Made by a program: the position numbers and the translations under genes
Source of the DNA: Varroa destructor
Lineage: Eukaryota > Arthropoda > Arachnida > Mesostigmata > Varroidae
Assembly: GCF_002443255.2 (NCBI RefSeq)
Contig: NW_019211459.1
Coordinates: 17,820,030 to 17,884,029 of the forward strand
Direction: 5' to 3'
DNA length: 64,000 nt
The notes under the pieces: generated by a model
Told to the model about the DNA's origin: nothing
What the model saw: only the letters and a program-made list of their open reading frames with translations
Database searches by the model: none
Shown: positions 1 through 14,000 of the stretch, piece after piece
How positions within the stretch are numbered: position 1 is the first letter of the stretch
How the letters are laid out: each line of letters opens with the position of its first letter

Positions 1-1871
1 CAATGACTCTACGGTACTTGCACGTCTGCCATCCAGGCATCTGGCAGACATTGCCCTCATGAACACCTTCGTAAGCAGGAGGTTCGGACTGTTCGTCCAA
101 ACGGTCGGGTTTTGCGTAGTCCCTCCTTTACCTCAAGAAGTCGATCCTCAAAAGTATGCAATACGTGCACTTTGATAGGATCCATGGGATCAGCGATCGG
201 CAAGAAAATCAAGTAAAAGACTACTCGCGTTGAACACAATGCTGAGCTGCTACTCCGTAGAGGCAGCCGGCTCGTCAATGCCCATGAAGGAGACCAAGAC
301 GCAAAAACCTAAAGTCAATATAGACATGTGTACGCTTAGACATATCGCCATATTCCCCACCGAACTTCTGTTCCCTAATCATCATCCGCGACGAAAACCA
401 GTTGCTACCAGTAGTCTGGCGCGGGCGTGGCGTGGCGCAGCTCAGTCTTATCTCTGCTTTATTTTTCATCTCTTACAGCTACTGCTGGTAAGAAGAATTT
501 AATATTAAGCCTGACGCCAAGGTTATGTCGGGTGTGGCACCTAACGAATGACAATATAGCAGACATACATGACTGGAGAAATGACATATTTTTCGTCTTC
601 CTTTAGAAAATGTTGTTGTCTCCTTTGACCTTTTTGGACCAGCGGAGGCGTTGGTTGGTTAAGAGCAGTAGCTGTACGAATAACAGCTGTGCTACTTCAA
701 TGACGGTACGAAAAAGAGGTGCCGCCTGTTTGTAAAAGATCGATGTAACTCAAGCAGAACTTGAAGCTTCCTTCGTAGATCCGCGAATTTAATTGGCCAA
801 TATGGTACTGAAATCGACATAGATGACAGGCGTCATGCTGTTGCGGGAGATCATGTCACCATGACAATTAAATGAAGAGAAGATTTCGTCAATACATGAA
901 CACGCTTCACATATTGTGCTTGATCTTACATGTAAATATCAGTGTTTATAGAAATATATAATCATCACATATGAGCGTAGGAAACAAATGTACGAAGCAA
1001 TGAAGTTTATGTAGGTCACTATGACACTATTTGGACAAAGATCCGAAAGATCTCGTCGATGGTGATATCTCTAAGCGTTCTGGACAACCTTTTTAGACCT
1101 AAATAAATAGATACCCGATACTTCGAAGGCTCTACATACATCAAAATTTACAAAACAACTACGTAAATTTCTCGCATTACAAGTCGAACGTTAACTGAAG
1201 TACAGGGCAAATAGCAAAGACATCAGTTGTAAGTAACTCACTTGTGTTAATGTGTTTGTATTTACGACCGTTTCTACTGACGCTTGAGTTTTACTATGTA
1301 GTAGAGTCATGTGACGCGGTTGGTTTTTTTTTTGTCGATCGAAAGCACACAAAAATCTTATCTATTTCTATTAAGTGTCAATGCAGGTGTTGTCATGAAA
1401 CATACTCACTCAGATAACACTTTTACTGGGTCCCAGTCCGTAACAGCTTTATACCATTGACCATTTCTGGTGGCCAGTGTGAACGAAGATTAAGGCGATA
1501 ACGGTGAACGTCAACCTGTGTCCTAACGATTATCTGATGATAGTAGTAACAACACTAGGGATCTGGGATTATACGTAGGGGTTGATAAGCTTTCCCTATA
1601 CTTTAGTAGTAGTTTGCCGGTCGGAACTTTCAGTCATAACCTCAGTAGGAATATATGCGTTATTTTAAAGGTTTCGAAAGACGTCTCCTATAGAAACTGT
1701 AAGAACCGAGCTCCGATAAATAGCATAGCTTATTTAATGTTAATTTATGTAATGTCTTTCTGAAGAAAAGCAGAAGTTAAATTATATTTAGCTACAGTAT
1801 AGATAGAATCAACGAGGGTCCGACGACTGATATCGAAAGTTAATAACGCTGTGCATTCGATTCATTTTTAG
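1..1871. other. Left-edge interval: CDC14 intron 1 and possibly part of a neighbour
   Basis: There is no recognisable exon here. On the + strand one frame is open from the window edge (about base 2) to a stop near 174, about 57 codons, and could be the tail of an exon starting outside the window. A - strand frame (278-57) is open across the same bases. I recognise neither product. I looked for the missing CDC14 first exon, which should end just before the Asp-Arg-Leu-Tyr-like motif with one leftover base. No convincing candidate was found, so that exon probably lies further left. The remainder is AT-rich. Confidence 0.4.
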
Positions 1872-2044
1872 ATGGGCTGTACCTGGCGGTGCTCAACAGC
1901 CCGGCCCGGGTTCGCTCCACGGCATCGGTCCACTTCTTCAGTGTCGACGAGGAACTTGTTTATGAGAACTTCTACGCCGACTTTGGACCGCTCAATCTTG
2001 CTATGCTATACCGGTACTGTTGTAAACTTCATAAAAAGCTCAAG
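1872..2044 (+). CDS. CDC14: CDC14 exon (first in window)
   Basis: The acceptor is ttttag before 1872 and the donor is AAG|GTGTGT. The exon begins with the last two bases of an Asp codon, so the missing upstream exon must end with a single G. It encodes the start of the N-terminal domain, from Gly-Leu-Tyr-Leu-Ala to [10 protein letters not shown], and includes [20 protein letters not shown]. It ends in phase 0. Confidence 0.93.
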
Positions 2045-5000
2045 GTGTGTTAAATACCAAGCTTGTATACATAGCTCAAACAGATGATCGCAAATTACAG
2101 TAGAAAATGCCTATAATCTTTTTATTTGTCCAAATCACAAGCCCGAGTTTTACATACTTGTTTTCTTTTTCCTTCTTTTATCAAATGCCCTTAAACTCCT
2201 ACGAACACACATTGGTATCCAGATTTCATAAAATGCATTGCAGGAGCTGAACCCTCAAGCTTAGTTGTAGGATATTTGCCCCTAGATTCTTTGTAGCGCC
2301 ATAACTTTTGCAGTCAGTACTGAACGAAAAACAAGCACTCCTGCAAACGTTAGACCATCTACGAAAATTGAATAAATTACTCTCTTAAACCTGCTGGCCT
2401 CCTTTAGATACACAAGAATTCTATAATTCTATGAATACGTTTTCATTAAGCCAACCTATAGGATGCGCTGTATTAACAAACATTTTTTTTCTAAGAAGAG
2501 AACTTTTTAAATCGATTCGCTGCGTTGTTTCTAGCAAAGGTTGCCTGAAATTAATCTAAATCAAAATTGTGGATAAAATCTTGATTAGCCATTGAACGCT
2601 GTTAACGTATCAGTAGTGCCCTACAATAGGCACAGCTGTGAATGAACCTCTAGATTACAGTGAGGATAACAGATTCACTGGTGCCTATTCTATCATGAAT
2701 CGGCCTTCTGTTTATTCGGCCGTTCATAGTCATATAATCTAAAATAAACTCCGTTGTGATTAGCGTAGAAATTCATAATATACTGTACTATAATAGTTAA
2801 ACATTTTCCGGTATAAAAAGCGTATGAAACTGAATAGTGGTATTACATCTTGCGTCTCTAGAAGCGGCGTGTTCATGTTGCATTACTAAATTACTACTGT
2901 TTAGGTAAAGATACTCGAGGTAAACGATACATGCCAAAAGCTGTTTGTATTTTAAAAGGTTTATTGACCGACTTAGACCATAAAGGCAGGTTGCATACAT
3001 GCAATTGAAAGGACTACCAAACAAGAAACAGTCGGCAGACGTTGGCTTAAAATCAAATTTTAAAGACGTCAAAGTCTTTAGCCAATCATTGATAGATTAA
3101 CAAGAAATATTCCAACAGACAGAATCTATCCAATATATATATCAAAATAGGTTTACTGAATGGCACGCTGAATCTTGCCTTGTGACGAACCACAGTTTTA
3201 CCCGTAAAACGCGAAACTGCTTATAAATTCCCGTAAAAAAGAAATATAAAAAAAAATAGTACACCGTAAGCCCTAATATTATTCGTCATATATGCAATGT
3301 AGTTACGAAACTTTTGCAAATGAATGCGAACGAAAAGAAAAATGCAAATAATGCATAAACTTATCATGGTCTCACATGTCTCCAAATCGCAGTCGGAATG
3401 TCAGAAATTCAAAAGGAGATACTAGGTATAGCTGGGTTATTATCATGGATAGTGCAACCTACCTAACCCCTTGATGCGTGTGATTAAAGTAAAGAAAGGT
3501 TTTTTGAAGCTTAGAAGCTCCTTTTATGGTTATACGCCATGCGATCATGTTGACGTTGCGCCTAACTAGTGACGGTTTTTCTTTTATTGACAGTACTTGC
3601 AAGATTTAAACACATATACAGTGATTAGCAGACGAATTAGTAAATACAGACCGAGCATCGGGTAATATGCAACCTATACAATCAACCATGCAAGTGAAAC
3701 AAAATCATTAACCCTGAGAAAATTGTCTGCCATGGATTGTCACACGCACTTTGTACATTGATGAATAATAATTCGGCAAAAATATGCATATCTAAACAGC
3801 ATAAGCTTAATCAGTTACGCTTCCGTACAATATAATGTAGTGCAGTGTCGTAGAAAGCGTCCATAGACTGGCACGATTCGATACCGCGCCATAATCTGTA
3901 ACTGGTATGAGAATAAGTTGAATTCGTGGTCCTCCAAAATAGATCTTTTTCCCTTTTTGTCCTCTCTTAAAATATCCGTAACAAGAGTTTTCCTACGTCT
4001 AAACTACAAGCGAATCGGTCTCTTTGAAAATCGATTTTTTGTAGGCTTGCCTGCGACTTCGTGTACGATGCATGTCATAGAATATATATATATATAAATC
4101 CGATTTGTTTCATTCATCGTGATCATACTTATAATAGCCATACTACACTTGTACGTTTTTCGTTAGCGTTGATCTCTGTACATATTCAATTACTTTTTAT
4201 TCCAGAGCTGCGAGGCGAACGGCAAGACTGTAGTGCACTTTTGTTCGAACGAGGAACGTCGACGCGCGAATGCTGCTTTTCTCATTGGAGCCTACCAGGT
4301 TTGTTTTTTGAAAAATCCCTCTAACAATAGCAGAATGCGTTGTACGGACAGTTGAGTATTTGACGGCAGGTGTCAATGAAAGTACAGCAGAGCACCCTTT
4401 TGATCTTGGTGTTGCAAAAATAAGTTTGCCGTCAACGGTCCGAGATATTTAGAGTATAAAAATCGTTTTGCCAAAATTACTTAGCTGGCTGAACAAGATG
4501 TCTAAATGAAACCAGCCATTGTACAAATCAACTAGTTAGGATCGGGCCTTTTCTAGAGATTACAGCGGCCCGCTTTCGCTATACTATGTCGGAGTACGCG
4601 GCTCCGTTCCGCGCTCTGTAATCTATCCCCATTCTAATAGAAGCTCTAAGCATTTCTGAATTGAGACGCGGTATATTTGAGTAAAAACGTACGGATGCGA
4701 GCTTCTAGGGATTTAATTAACGCAGACATCAACATTTCCCGCAAGCTACGAACCTAACTATGCCTCAGTATTGACGAGCCGCATAAACACTGGACGTTTA
4801 CGTATCTGATATGCATGATCTCGTTCGTCGTAAAGATTTGTAGTCCCGCGTACACACAAAGGTCTCAGTGTTGTAAATATAAGTAAGGCTTGTCAACTAT
4901 ACAAAGGCGTTGTAGGGTTGGGGTGTACGAGGCAATCTGTTTGGTTTAAATATAAAAAAAGACAATAAAAATTTTAAAAAATGAGTAGCATCAGAATGAC

Positions 5001-8000
5001 ACCTCGAATAGAATGATCGTTTGACTTTGCGGTCCTTGCCGATGGGACTAGAAAGAATAGATGTTATTCAAGTCTGGACTAGATGACGATCGTAAATGGA
5101 ACGAAAGGATTGTGTGGGCTGTTTTACATTCGAACGATCAATTCTGTACCGGAACTATACGCATGGCTGTAGTATGCGTAAATAAAAATAACGGTTTGTG
5201 CCTACTGCTGTGTGAGATCGTGTTGAATATATCCTTATGTTAGCCTAGGAGAAACACTGCGTTTGCTATATTTCGGGGTGATTATTCTGGTGGAGTCCCC
5301 TAATATCAATTTACATACCCCCCAAAAAAATAAGATTCTGGTCACTATCAGACCTTTATGTTTATTAGTCTTACATTCTGTACTGCCGTTGAACATTATA
5401 GCATATAGGCGATTGGCTTCCAGCACGAAACGATGCGTGTCTATGCCCGGATTTAAACCTAGAGCACACCGTGTTTCTAAGATTAGCAGGCAAATACATA
5501 ATCCATTGAGTTACTAATGGAACATAGTGTTAGGCCTGCAGTATTAGCTTTTTTATTAAAAATGATAGACCTACGACGTTGAGTACAAGCAGTATTCAAT
5601 TTGTACTACTCGCCTTAGATACGTGGACCTCAAATACCGAAATGGTTACACATTTTCATACTAAAAAGCTAAGCTATGTAGATCATGTTAGGTATGTATA
5701 AGTGAAAATAAAGATTTTCAAAAGAAGTAGCCTTTTTAATTGCGTACACTAAAAAGTGGCAATCTACTTTTGTATTTCAGCTGAAAATCGCGCCAGAGCC
5801 TACGTTTACTTATCAATTTTTAGCTAACATAGATGTTAGTTTACTTCAACGGATTCCTAATAACATCAGGGTTTGGCTATCAGAGCTTTGATTTGACAAA
5901 TACTGAAACAATAGCAGCGATAGAAGGTCAATTCTCTCAATGCAATGGACACTGACGTGTAACTCGTTCAGGTTGTTGGTTCACCTGGCGATGACAGGAG
6001 TAAGGTCTTGAGGGACTTCAAGTATTTGAAGGGGATGGCAGATGGAAGGAATAACAGAATGTCTAATATTTTAAGCTGACGAAGTTTAGCCAGCCGATAA
6101 CATGTCTCGCCGGCCGCTGTTGGTCGAAGCTAGGCCCAAGAAACAAACGACTGGACGAGTTACACACGCTTGCACACAGCAGATGTATACGCGTCGTACG
6201 AACCCGCTGTCGCATACCACCTAAGGACTACGAATAAAACAACGATATGGTTAAATTCAAGTGTGATGAGAGAGCTCCCCCGTCTAGCATAGAACAGTTC
6301 TCCTAGCCCATCGCCCTCCGACTTGGGCCGCTCCCAGGATACTGAATTCCTGGAGATTCCATTGCTTCACAAGAAGCTGCAAAGTCTAGACGTACGAAAT
6401 CAGCTAGGAGACACACCGACCCAGTCATCCGACCAGTACAGATTTTCGTTCTTAGGGGATCAACGGCATAACAGGAGATGTGTGTAGGGATTCGTTTGAG
6501 CAAACAGACACACACACGTCCATGCTGCGCGAATGATTCCTCTTTGAAACACTTCCTCTCGTTTGGCGTCGGTCAGTTGATCGCTCTATCCAATCAATTT
6601 TTTACATGTTCGGCGTTGCAGCAGCCATTGCCAACAATCGTTAGCAGCAATCCAGTGACAGGCTCCCTATGAATGAATGCTCTTCAATCAGGCGCTTGCA
6701 AGATCTGAGGGGTGCTGGAAGGCGTGTTCATCAAGGTTTGCCGCAACCGTGTCGACTGTAAAAAGCAGCACGTCTTTTTCTGTTCGCCTTTTCTACAGTT
6801 TCGAAGCAGGAAAAGAGAAAGCAACAGAGAGAAAGATCGTCGTGTCGGGCGTACGAACAAAAAAGCTCTCGAGGGGTCTAGGTTCAGTAGAATACCAGGA
6901 TATCTGCTTCGGAAGGTAAAAGGGCGCAGGCTGTACTGTGTCTTCCCCAGAGTATATCCATGTATGTAGTCATCATCTTGGAAAGCGGGAAACCTCTTGA
7001 TTATTTTCTCTCGATCTGAAAACGGATAAAGCAGAATAGGAAAGCTATTAAAAAAAGACAAAATGCCCTTAAACACTTACTTTTACTTAAAGATACACCC
7101 TTAAATAATATATATAGCTTTAAACAACTGTCTGAATTACTTCAAGTTTTATTGATCCTTTTCTAACGATTGCGAACGCGACGCGACGCGACCAATCAAA
7201 TGTTATAGATTATTTCTTTAGTGTTTTAAAAATGTCTGCAGTAAAAAAAAATCGGTGCTAGTGAACAGTTAACGTTGCTCTGATCACCTTCACCTTTTAG
7301 CCATCGCAGCAACAATTCCGACCCTTCTTTTATGACACGTTGCGGTAAATCTACAATTTAGGTTATAGAACTTACATATATAAAACCCATATAACTTGAA
7401 AAACTGCTGTAAAATAATGCAGTGTATTCGGCGGTTTGGCAAGAAAGATCAGAACAAAATTCGGAATAATCGTTTCGCCCGCAGCTCTGAGATAGCCAGT
7501 GAGGCATCTTGTGCGTGCTAGTTCCTATATAGCAAAAATGGCTTCATAACTACTATTCAGTTAGCGCTATTCGATAACTTCATGGTTAGTACTTTTACGC
7601 GATACATTTTTATTCGGGAAAAAAAGGACGAATCTCTGAGGAACAATTAAGTTTTCAAAATTCATTTTGTAACGAAGAATGATTTGCCTTCTCTATCGTC
7701 ATTCTCGATGCTCGTAATTATGAAAAGATTCAGTAGTAGCGGTTCTCACCTGTCTAAAAGCTACATCTGCTTGCACGCATCCAGACTATGGTCTATCGAT
7801 GATATACCTGAAATAGCTAGAATCATGTGTGACCGTGATCTTCAATACATTTGGCTGTAGATCCGATCATTTAATAATCACAGTTTATAATATTATTATG
7901 AAGTTCAGTGCGCAAATGTCAACTGCACGTTTTTGCCTGCAGGATACTCCAGTTGGCCGACATGTTGACCAATACACACACAGATCGAATTATGGCCACC

Positions 8001-11000
8001 TGCATATACATATTCTAACAGCTACCTAGTAAAGCATTTATATTGGCACTTTCGGCCCATGTTGGTAAGATCCGTTCAACTTATCTCAACTCTTAACAAA
8101 GTTGGTTAGCAATGAAAGAAATAGTCACAGATTTTTGGGCGTCGCTCACTTTAGATTTAAACGTATGTTAAGGAACCGATGCGCCCACGCTTACGAACAG
8201 ATCGGCAAATGGCGCAAAATCATTTCAGCCAAACTCGCTTATCGTTTATTAGATTTCTCGCGGACCGCGTTTGGCCTTATACACAACGACTGACCGACAC
8301 CCTCGCTGTTACCGGCATCGTCACTGCTGGAGGCGACAACCTGCAGAAGCAGGCTTAATTATCTTCGCAGCCACCTTATCTGAGTCCCTAGTCAGCTAAT
8401 TTTGCGCTGATACTCTTCTCGACGACACGTGATGCCTGTTCCGGCGCTTGTATACCAGTTCATATAAAGCGTTTAAGGCTCCTAGTTAGCGTTCATTGTC
8501 GCTATCGTATAATGGCACAGTGTAATGTAAATGTAAATAAATACAATGGCACAGTGTGACAGTGAAGCGTGGGTTTGATGTAACGTGTTTTTTCATTTAC
8601 TTATTCTGATTATTGGTGCTATTTGGGAAAATTGGAGAGTGACAGACGTTGATATATCGGAAAATCTGGCCAGCCCGCTATTTTTGTTATGCATCTGCTA
8701 GATGTAAATGCACTCACCTAAGAGGCCTTTTGATTTTTTCTTACATTAGATAATTAGCTAGGATAAGAGTTGTTCAATAATTACCAGGTTTTCTTTGGTT
8801 TAAACCCCAATAGAAGCAACGGCCGAAAGTTTTACCTAGATTCATAAGGCCACAAAGCTTACGTACCGGATCTCTTTCGACAAGTGTGCTATGTGATCGT
8901 TTTTCTGTTACATGCGCTTCAAACGTGCCACAGGTCAATCTTAACTACGTTAACTCTGAGAAGTCACGAAAACACGAGTCATTTCTTAAATAAATTAATA
9001 ATTAATTAAAGAAATAAATACTGCCACTGAATACTTGTCGTTGTACTAATCAACCTTTATTCCACCGTCACCTTCGCCTTTCACGGAGACTGCAGCTGCA
9101 ACCATATTGACATCTGCTTACCGACGCCTGATTCCTTAAGGTGCAGTGTCACACAGTATTCAAACACACACACATTCATATGAACCATATATGAACCAGT
9201 GAGCGAGAACAACGAAGAAATTTCTGTTTTTTTTTAAATTACAGCTCCACTAGAGATCGTCGGGTTTCCTATTACTGCCCCGTGACCTTCGGCCTAGTAG
9301 GTACTGCAGATAGACCAGCAAAAGCCGAAAAGCTAATGATGAGAAAAGCCCTCAGAGCTTTCTGTTCATATTATGTGAACAAGAACTACCTCTGTTTCTG
9401 CTGTCCTTCTATGAACCCCTTCTTTCTGTTAGACTTGTAGAGCCGCCGCCTGCTCACACTATTCTAAGCAGCCACGAACAGAGATATACGTACCTAGAGG
9501 CAAATATCAAACGACACGCTTATAATGGCGCGATAGAGTGATTGGTCAGTCGACGCTATTGCCCATGTGTCCGGTTCGCCATCGGGGAGTTCCGATGTTT
9601 TCCACTGCCTTTTTAGTATTAAACCGCTTCTCCTTTCGCCTTTTACCTCTCAGGCCGTGCCATACAGGGGGAGTTCTCCCAGATATCCACTATCGCCATC
9701 GGCCGCGACAGCGTAACGAATCTCATTCCTACCATGTCATAGAAAAACGTCAGCTATAACAACTCCTCCTGTGTTATGTGTTGGGTAGAGTAAAATTCCA
9801 TAGATTATAACATATAGGCACTTTACATTCAAAATAAATCTTTCAGTTTACTGGATTTTTTCCATTTCTCAGCTGGTGGGCTTTGATGGTAATGAGATAT
9901 GCGCTCCAAAAGAACTTTAAGGTGAGCAAAAACAGATCCAGGCATCCATTGACGGATCAACGACAGTATTGTAGTGAAGCGCAGTTGACCGGGACAATGG
10001 ACGTCTATTTTAGATTCGAAAATAATGTACCCTTTGAATCTAGCCTCGGATACATTTAAAAACAGTGTCAACTTAGAAGGTGTTATTTGCTATTGCAATA
10101 GATGCAAACCCCATAAGCAACTTGAACAAATTTGGCGGACCACAAGTCACGCGGTTCGTGCGACGAGCAATATCGAACGCTTGAAAAAGTGTTTCGCTTC
10201 CAGCAACAACCGGTCTGAGATAGATTCTTTATCAAATAGCTGCCCAATTACTCGTCAGGTAATCCTATCATTCAAGATAGGGCAAAATGCTTAACTCCTT
10301 TGCACAGTATTGCTGTCCATGTTGGATTTTTAACATTAACAAATGTTCTTACCCTTCTAATTTTCCCGCCACTTTTTCAGATTCTGTACCTGGACCGCAG
10401 CGCCGAGCAAGCATTCCGTCCTCTGCAACAGTCGAGCCCCCAGCCATTTCTCGCGTTTCGCGATGCCTCGGTAGGGCCGACGACGTATCAGCTCACGGTT
10501 CTTCATTGTCTCAAAGCTTTGGAAAAGGCGGCTCAAGTCGGCTTCATCGACTTCAGTTTAGGTGGATTCGACCTTGAAGAATACGAACACTTCGAGCGAG
10601 TTGAGAACGGTGATTTTAACTGGATTGTACCAGGAAAATTCCTTGCGTTCTGCGGACCTCATGCCAAATCTAAGGTATAACTGCCAAATCCCTGACGGAT
10701 CAGCTGCTAACACGAACGGTTATAGACAATAGTACCTCTCGAATAGGCATATAACTAAATCACTTTTAGGCGACTGAAAATGAAGATTCAAGTTATATTT
10801 CTATAGTGCAAATAAACAAGTAAGCCATTGTTTGCTCTTCGAATTGATACTCATAATTAATCGATTTATATTGTGGCCTATGTAAAGCCACGTATATTAA
10901 TGGGCGATTATTACTAAGCTTTTTTCAGCATTGCTTGGCAATTTTTTACCTACGTATTTCTCGATGGAAGAAGTATTCTCGAACCATTGTTATAATAAAG

Positions 11001-14000
11001 CTTCTTGTCTAGTCTCTTGATAACACGATTCGCTGCAATGTCTTCATTTTGATTCAGGTTGAAAACGGCCATCCATTGCATGGACCGGAAACTTACTTCA
11101 ACTACTTCAAGAAACACAATGTGACGACAGTGATTAGACTCAACAAGAAAATCTATGACGCTTCCAAATTTACGGAAAACGGATTTACTCATAAGGTAAA
11201 TAAGGTATCCATTTTGACATAAACATACTAGCAATAGGGCCTTTAGCCGAAGAATAGTTATGTTTTGAAGAAAATTATTTTCAACAACGTCACAATTACA
11301 ATTCATCAAGTTGGCCGCAGGCATCTATTCAATACGCATGAAGAACAATCCCGTTATTTGACATCTCTGACTAACGGCTAAACCTGTAAGTGTCAAAATC
11401 GACAACAAGATGCAAAGTCATGTTTTCCATTTCTAGAAAACGATATAAAACTAAAGAGCCTTTTTTGACAGAGCTGAGACCTCATTGCAGACAGATATGC
11501 AATCCGTGATTCCAAATAATTATCATGCACATAGGTCACACATTACTGCTAGAGACGAGGTCCAGTATCGCTAATGTTACTGTGAAACGCTGTAAATTCA
11601 GGAGGAACGACAAACCCTGCATTTTGTGCCATAAGATTCAGACAAAAACTAACCCTATGCTGTAACATAGCATATGGTTTTTCTCATTGGCATTGACTAA
11701 TTTCGCTCATCTACAAGTAACCTAAGCAACTAAATTAAAAAAAAAAATTATCATTATTATTAATCTTGTTTTTCAAGTTGCTTATTATAATAGTTCATCT
11801 GTGTATAACGTGAGTAACACTTATCGGGTTGGTCAGGTAGGGCTTACATATTATATAATCGTATGAGCCTTGTACGGATGGGTCTATTATGGCTTTAGAA
11901 CCCGTTCTGAGCGGATAAGAAAGTATAATCTGCTGCAATAACGAACAGGCTGAGGATGGACATTTTTTAGGAAGAGGAGTAAAATTTAATGGCGTATGGA
12001 CTAGTGAAACGTGTGCCTCTGTCTAACGGACTGATCTCATACGTCTTTTTCCTACACTTTTGAGGCACTAATTTGATTGTTACTTGAGTTGTTTATTAAT
12101 CTAAGTTAAACTATACATATATTTAAGGTCCAACCGTTCTGCAGTTAAAAGGTTTATGGATTATCCTTTCCAGTTAGAGCTTGTTTTTTTTTCTTCTTTC
12201 GAATCTTATTCCGATAATTTTTATGCTAATTATTTTCACTATGGGACGTATACCAAATTGGACCAGGCAGAAAAGCTGTGTACTACAACAGCGTTTTACT
12301 TCGTTCATTTGCATATTATTATATTTTTAGATGATATACGGCAGTGTACAACTGTTAGATTTGATTCTTGTAAATATATTATATCCATCTCTATCTGAAT
12401 TAGCCAGCAATAGATAGTAATAGCATGAAACATGGAATGTTTATTATATCAATTAGCTGGCTTGGACCAAAAACACTTTTTTGGAGAGGCTAACGTTGAA
12501 GACGTATCACTGCATTTTGAGCTGCGGGTTCTTGAAACTCGGGCATTCGCAAATTGCCTTCAGGCCTGTCGACTTCAACGAGAACACGTGCACAATGGAA
12601 ACCTTCTTCTACAAAATGGCAAATCAAATAAGAAAAAGTACCCTGTTCCGCTGATCGAGTCCTTCAACATCGAAGTGACCGAAGAAGAGTTCAACCGAAA
12701 TAAAAAAAAATCCTAGACGTCCCCAGATATCGTATAACGATTTAAAATACATTTAGCAATGATCGAAGTCGTTTGAAAAAAACGCGTTATATAAAAAATA
12801 TGCTTAATTAATTCACACTTTTCTGCATGGCAATTTCCTTATTTGTCGTGTAAAATACGTCCGCAGCTACTTTTTGCGTTCAGAGGTTTCTCCTTATTTT
12901 TCTTGATGGCAACAGCATTTACCCTTTACTCTACGAGAACCCCATCTGGGAACTGTCTGACCCGCTCTAGATCTAGCCAGCAATCACTGCACCGACGGAA
13001 TGTTCCGTAGGAGGGGGAGGGGGTCACTACAAAAAGGCATATGTGGGGCTTTTATGAACCATAGGCGTTTCGGAGACGACATAAAAGCCCTGCATACACA
13101 GAGAAACCAAAAAAGACATTTTCTTCCCGACTAGAAATCGTTCGGGAGGAAGGAAAGGAGATCTACCTGTTCCTTGCTATCTCGGCAGCCCTCATTTGCC
13201 TACCGAGTAACTGTAATATTCTTCAACAAAGCAGAAACAACCTTGCAAAAAATTGAAAATGTCTTGCTTACAAAAAAGCCTCAAAAATTGAATTCGAATA
13301 AAATCGGGGCCGAAAACCTGTAGATATTTTCATTGAGCAAATAATTTATAACGAGTGCTATGACAACGTTCAACATCCTTCAACTGTTCCTTCTACATTC
13401 ATTATTGAGGTTGCACGAACTGCTTTATCTTGACTTTGCCCTCGTTCATCGTTCCGTACGCGTTAGGATGGTTCGATTATCCTCTTTTGTCATGATAATG
13501 TGTACAATGGTAACTCCCACCATTTTTCAATAACGCAACGCCAAAAGCAAGCCCGTTGATACTAATGTAATCAAATTCATATTTGGGCACGGGTAATGGC
13601 CAGTGAGAGGCACATTCAGAAAGCCAAATAGCGGGTGTACGGATGAAAACGGTGTTGCCTCGTGCAGAAGCTTCACACCGTCTACTGAACGTCTAGCTTG
13701 ATTTTAAATAGCTACCGGGTATACACGAAAAGTAATGAAAGGCTTCAAGCCTGCTTTCGGGCGACTTCTTCGTTTTGCAGTACACGTATTGTGCTTCTAT
13801 AGGTCGTCAGGTTTTTTTTAGCGACCTGAATGTAAATTACAAACGTACAGTCATTGCGCGCTTGTTTCATACCTCTCTGTTCATTTGCGGACGTCGTGCA
13901 GATCTACTGGAGAGCAGTTTTTTCCATCATCATAAACCAAAACCAGTCACCGCAATCAAATCTATGGTGGATCTAAGCGTGTGGCCTATGTAACTACATT

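Larger units (their letters stand above)
4299..10380. other. CDC14: CDC14 intron, 6.1 kb
   Basis: This long AT-rich intron contains no exon that I can support. It includes a 9-bp inverted repeat (4557-4565 with 4616-4624), a tRNA-like relic (5443-5516, - strand) and a GC-richer patch at about 6300-6970 whose open frames on both strands I do not recognise. A poly(A)-like AATAAA near 8536 sits between two copies of aatggcacagtgt. Open frames near 9829-10294 are also unrecognised. Confidence 0.6.

Noticed and set aside
6684..7076. 130-codon - strand frame in a CDC14 intron, with + strand frames over the same bases
   Set aside because: No domain was recognised and no supporting splice signals. 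The frame has mixed, low-complexity hydrophobic content. It could be an unannotated exon, but the evidence is too weak.
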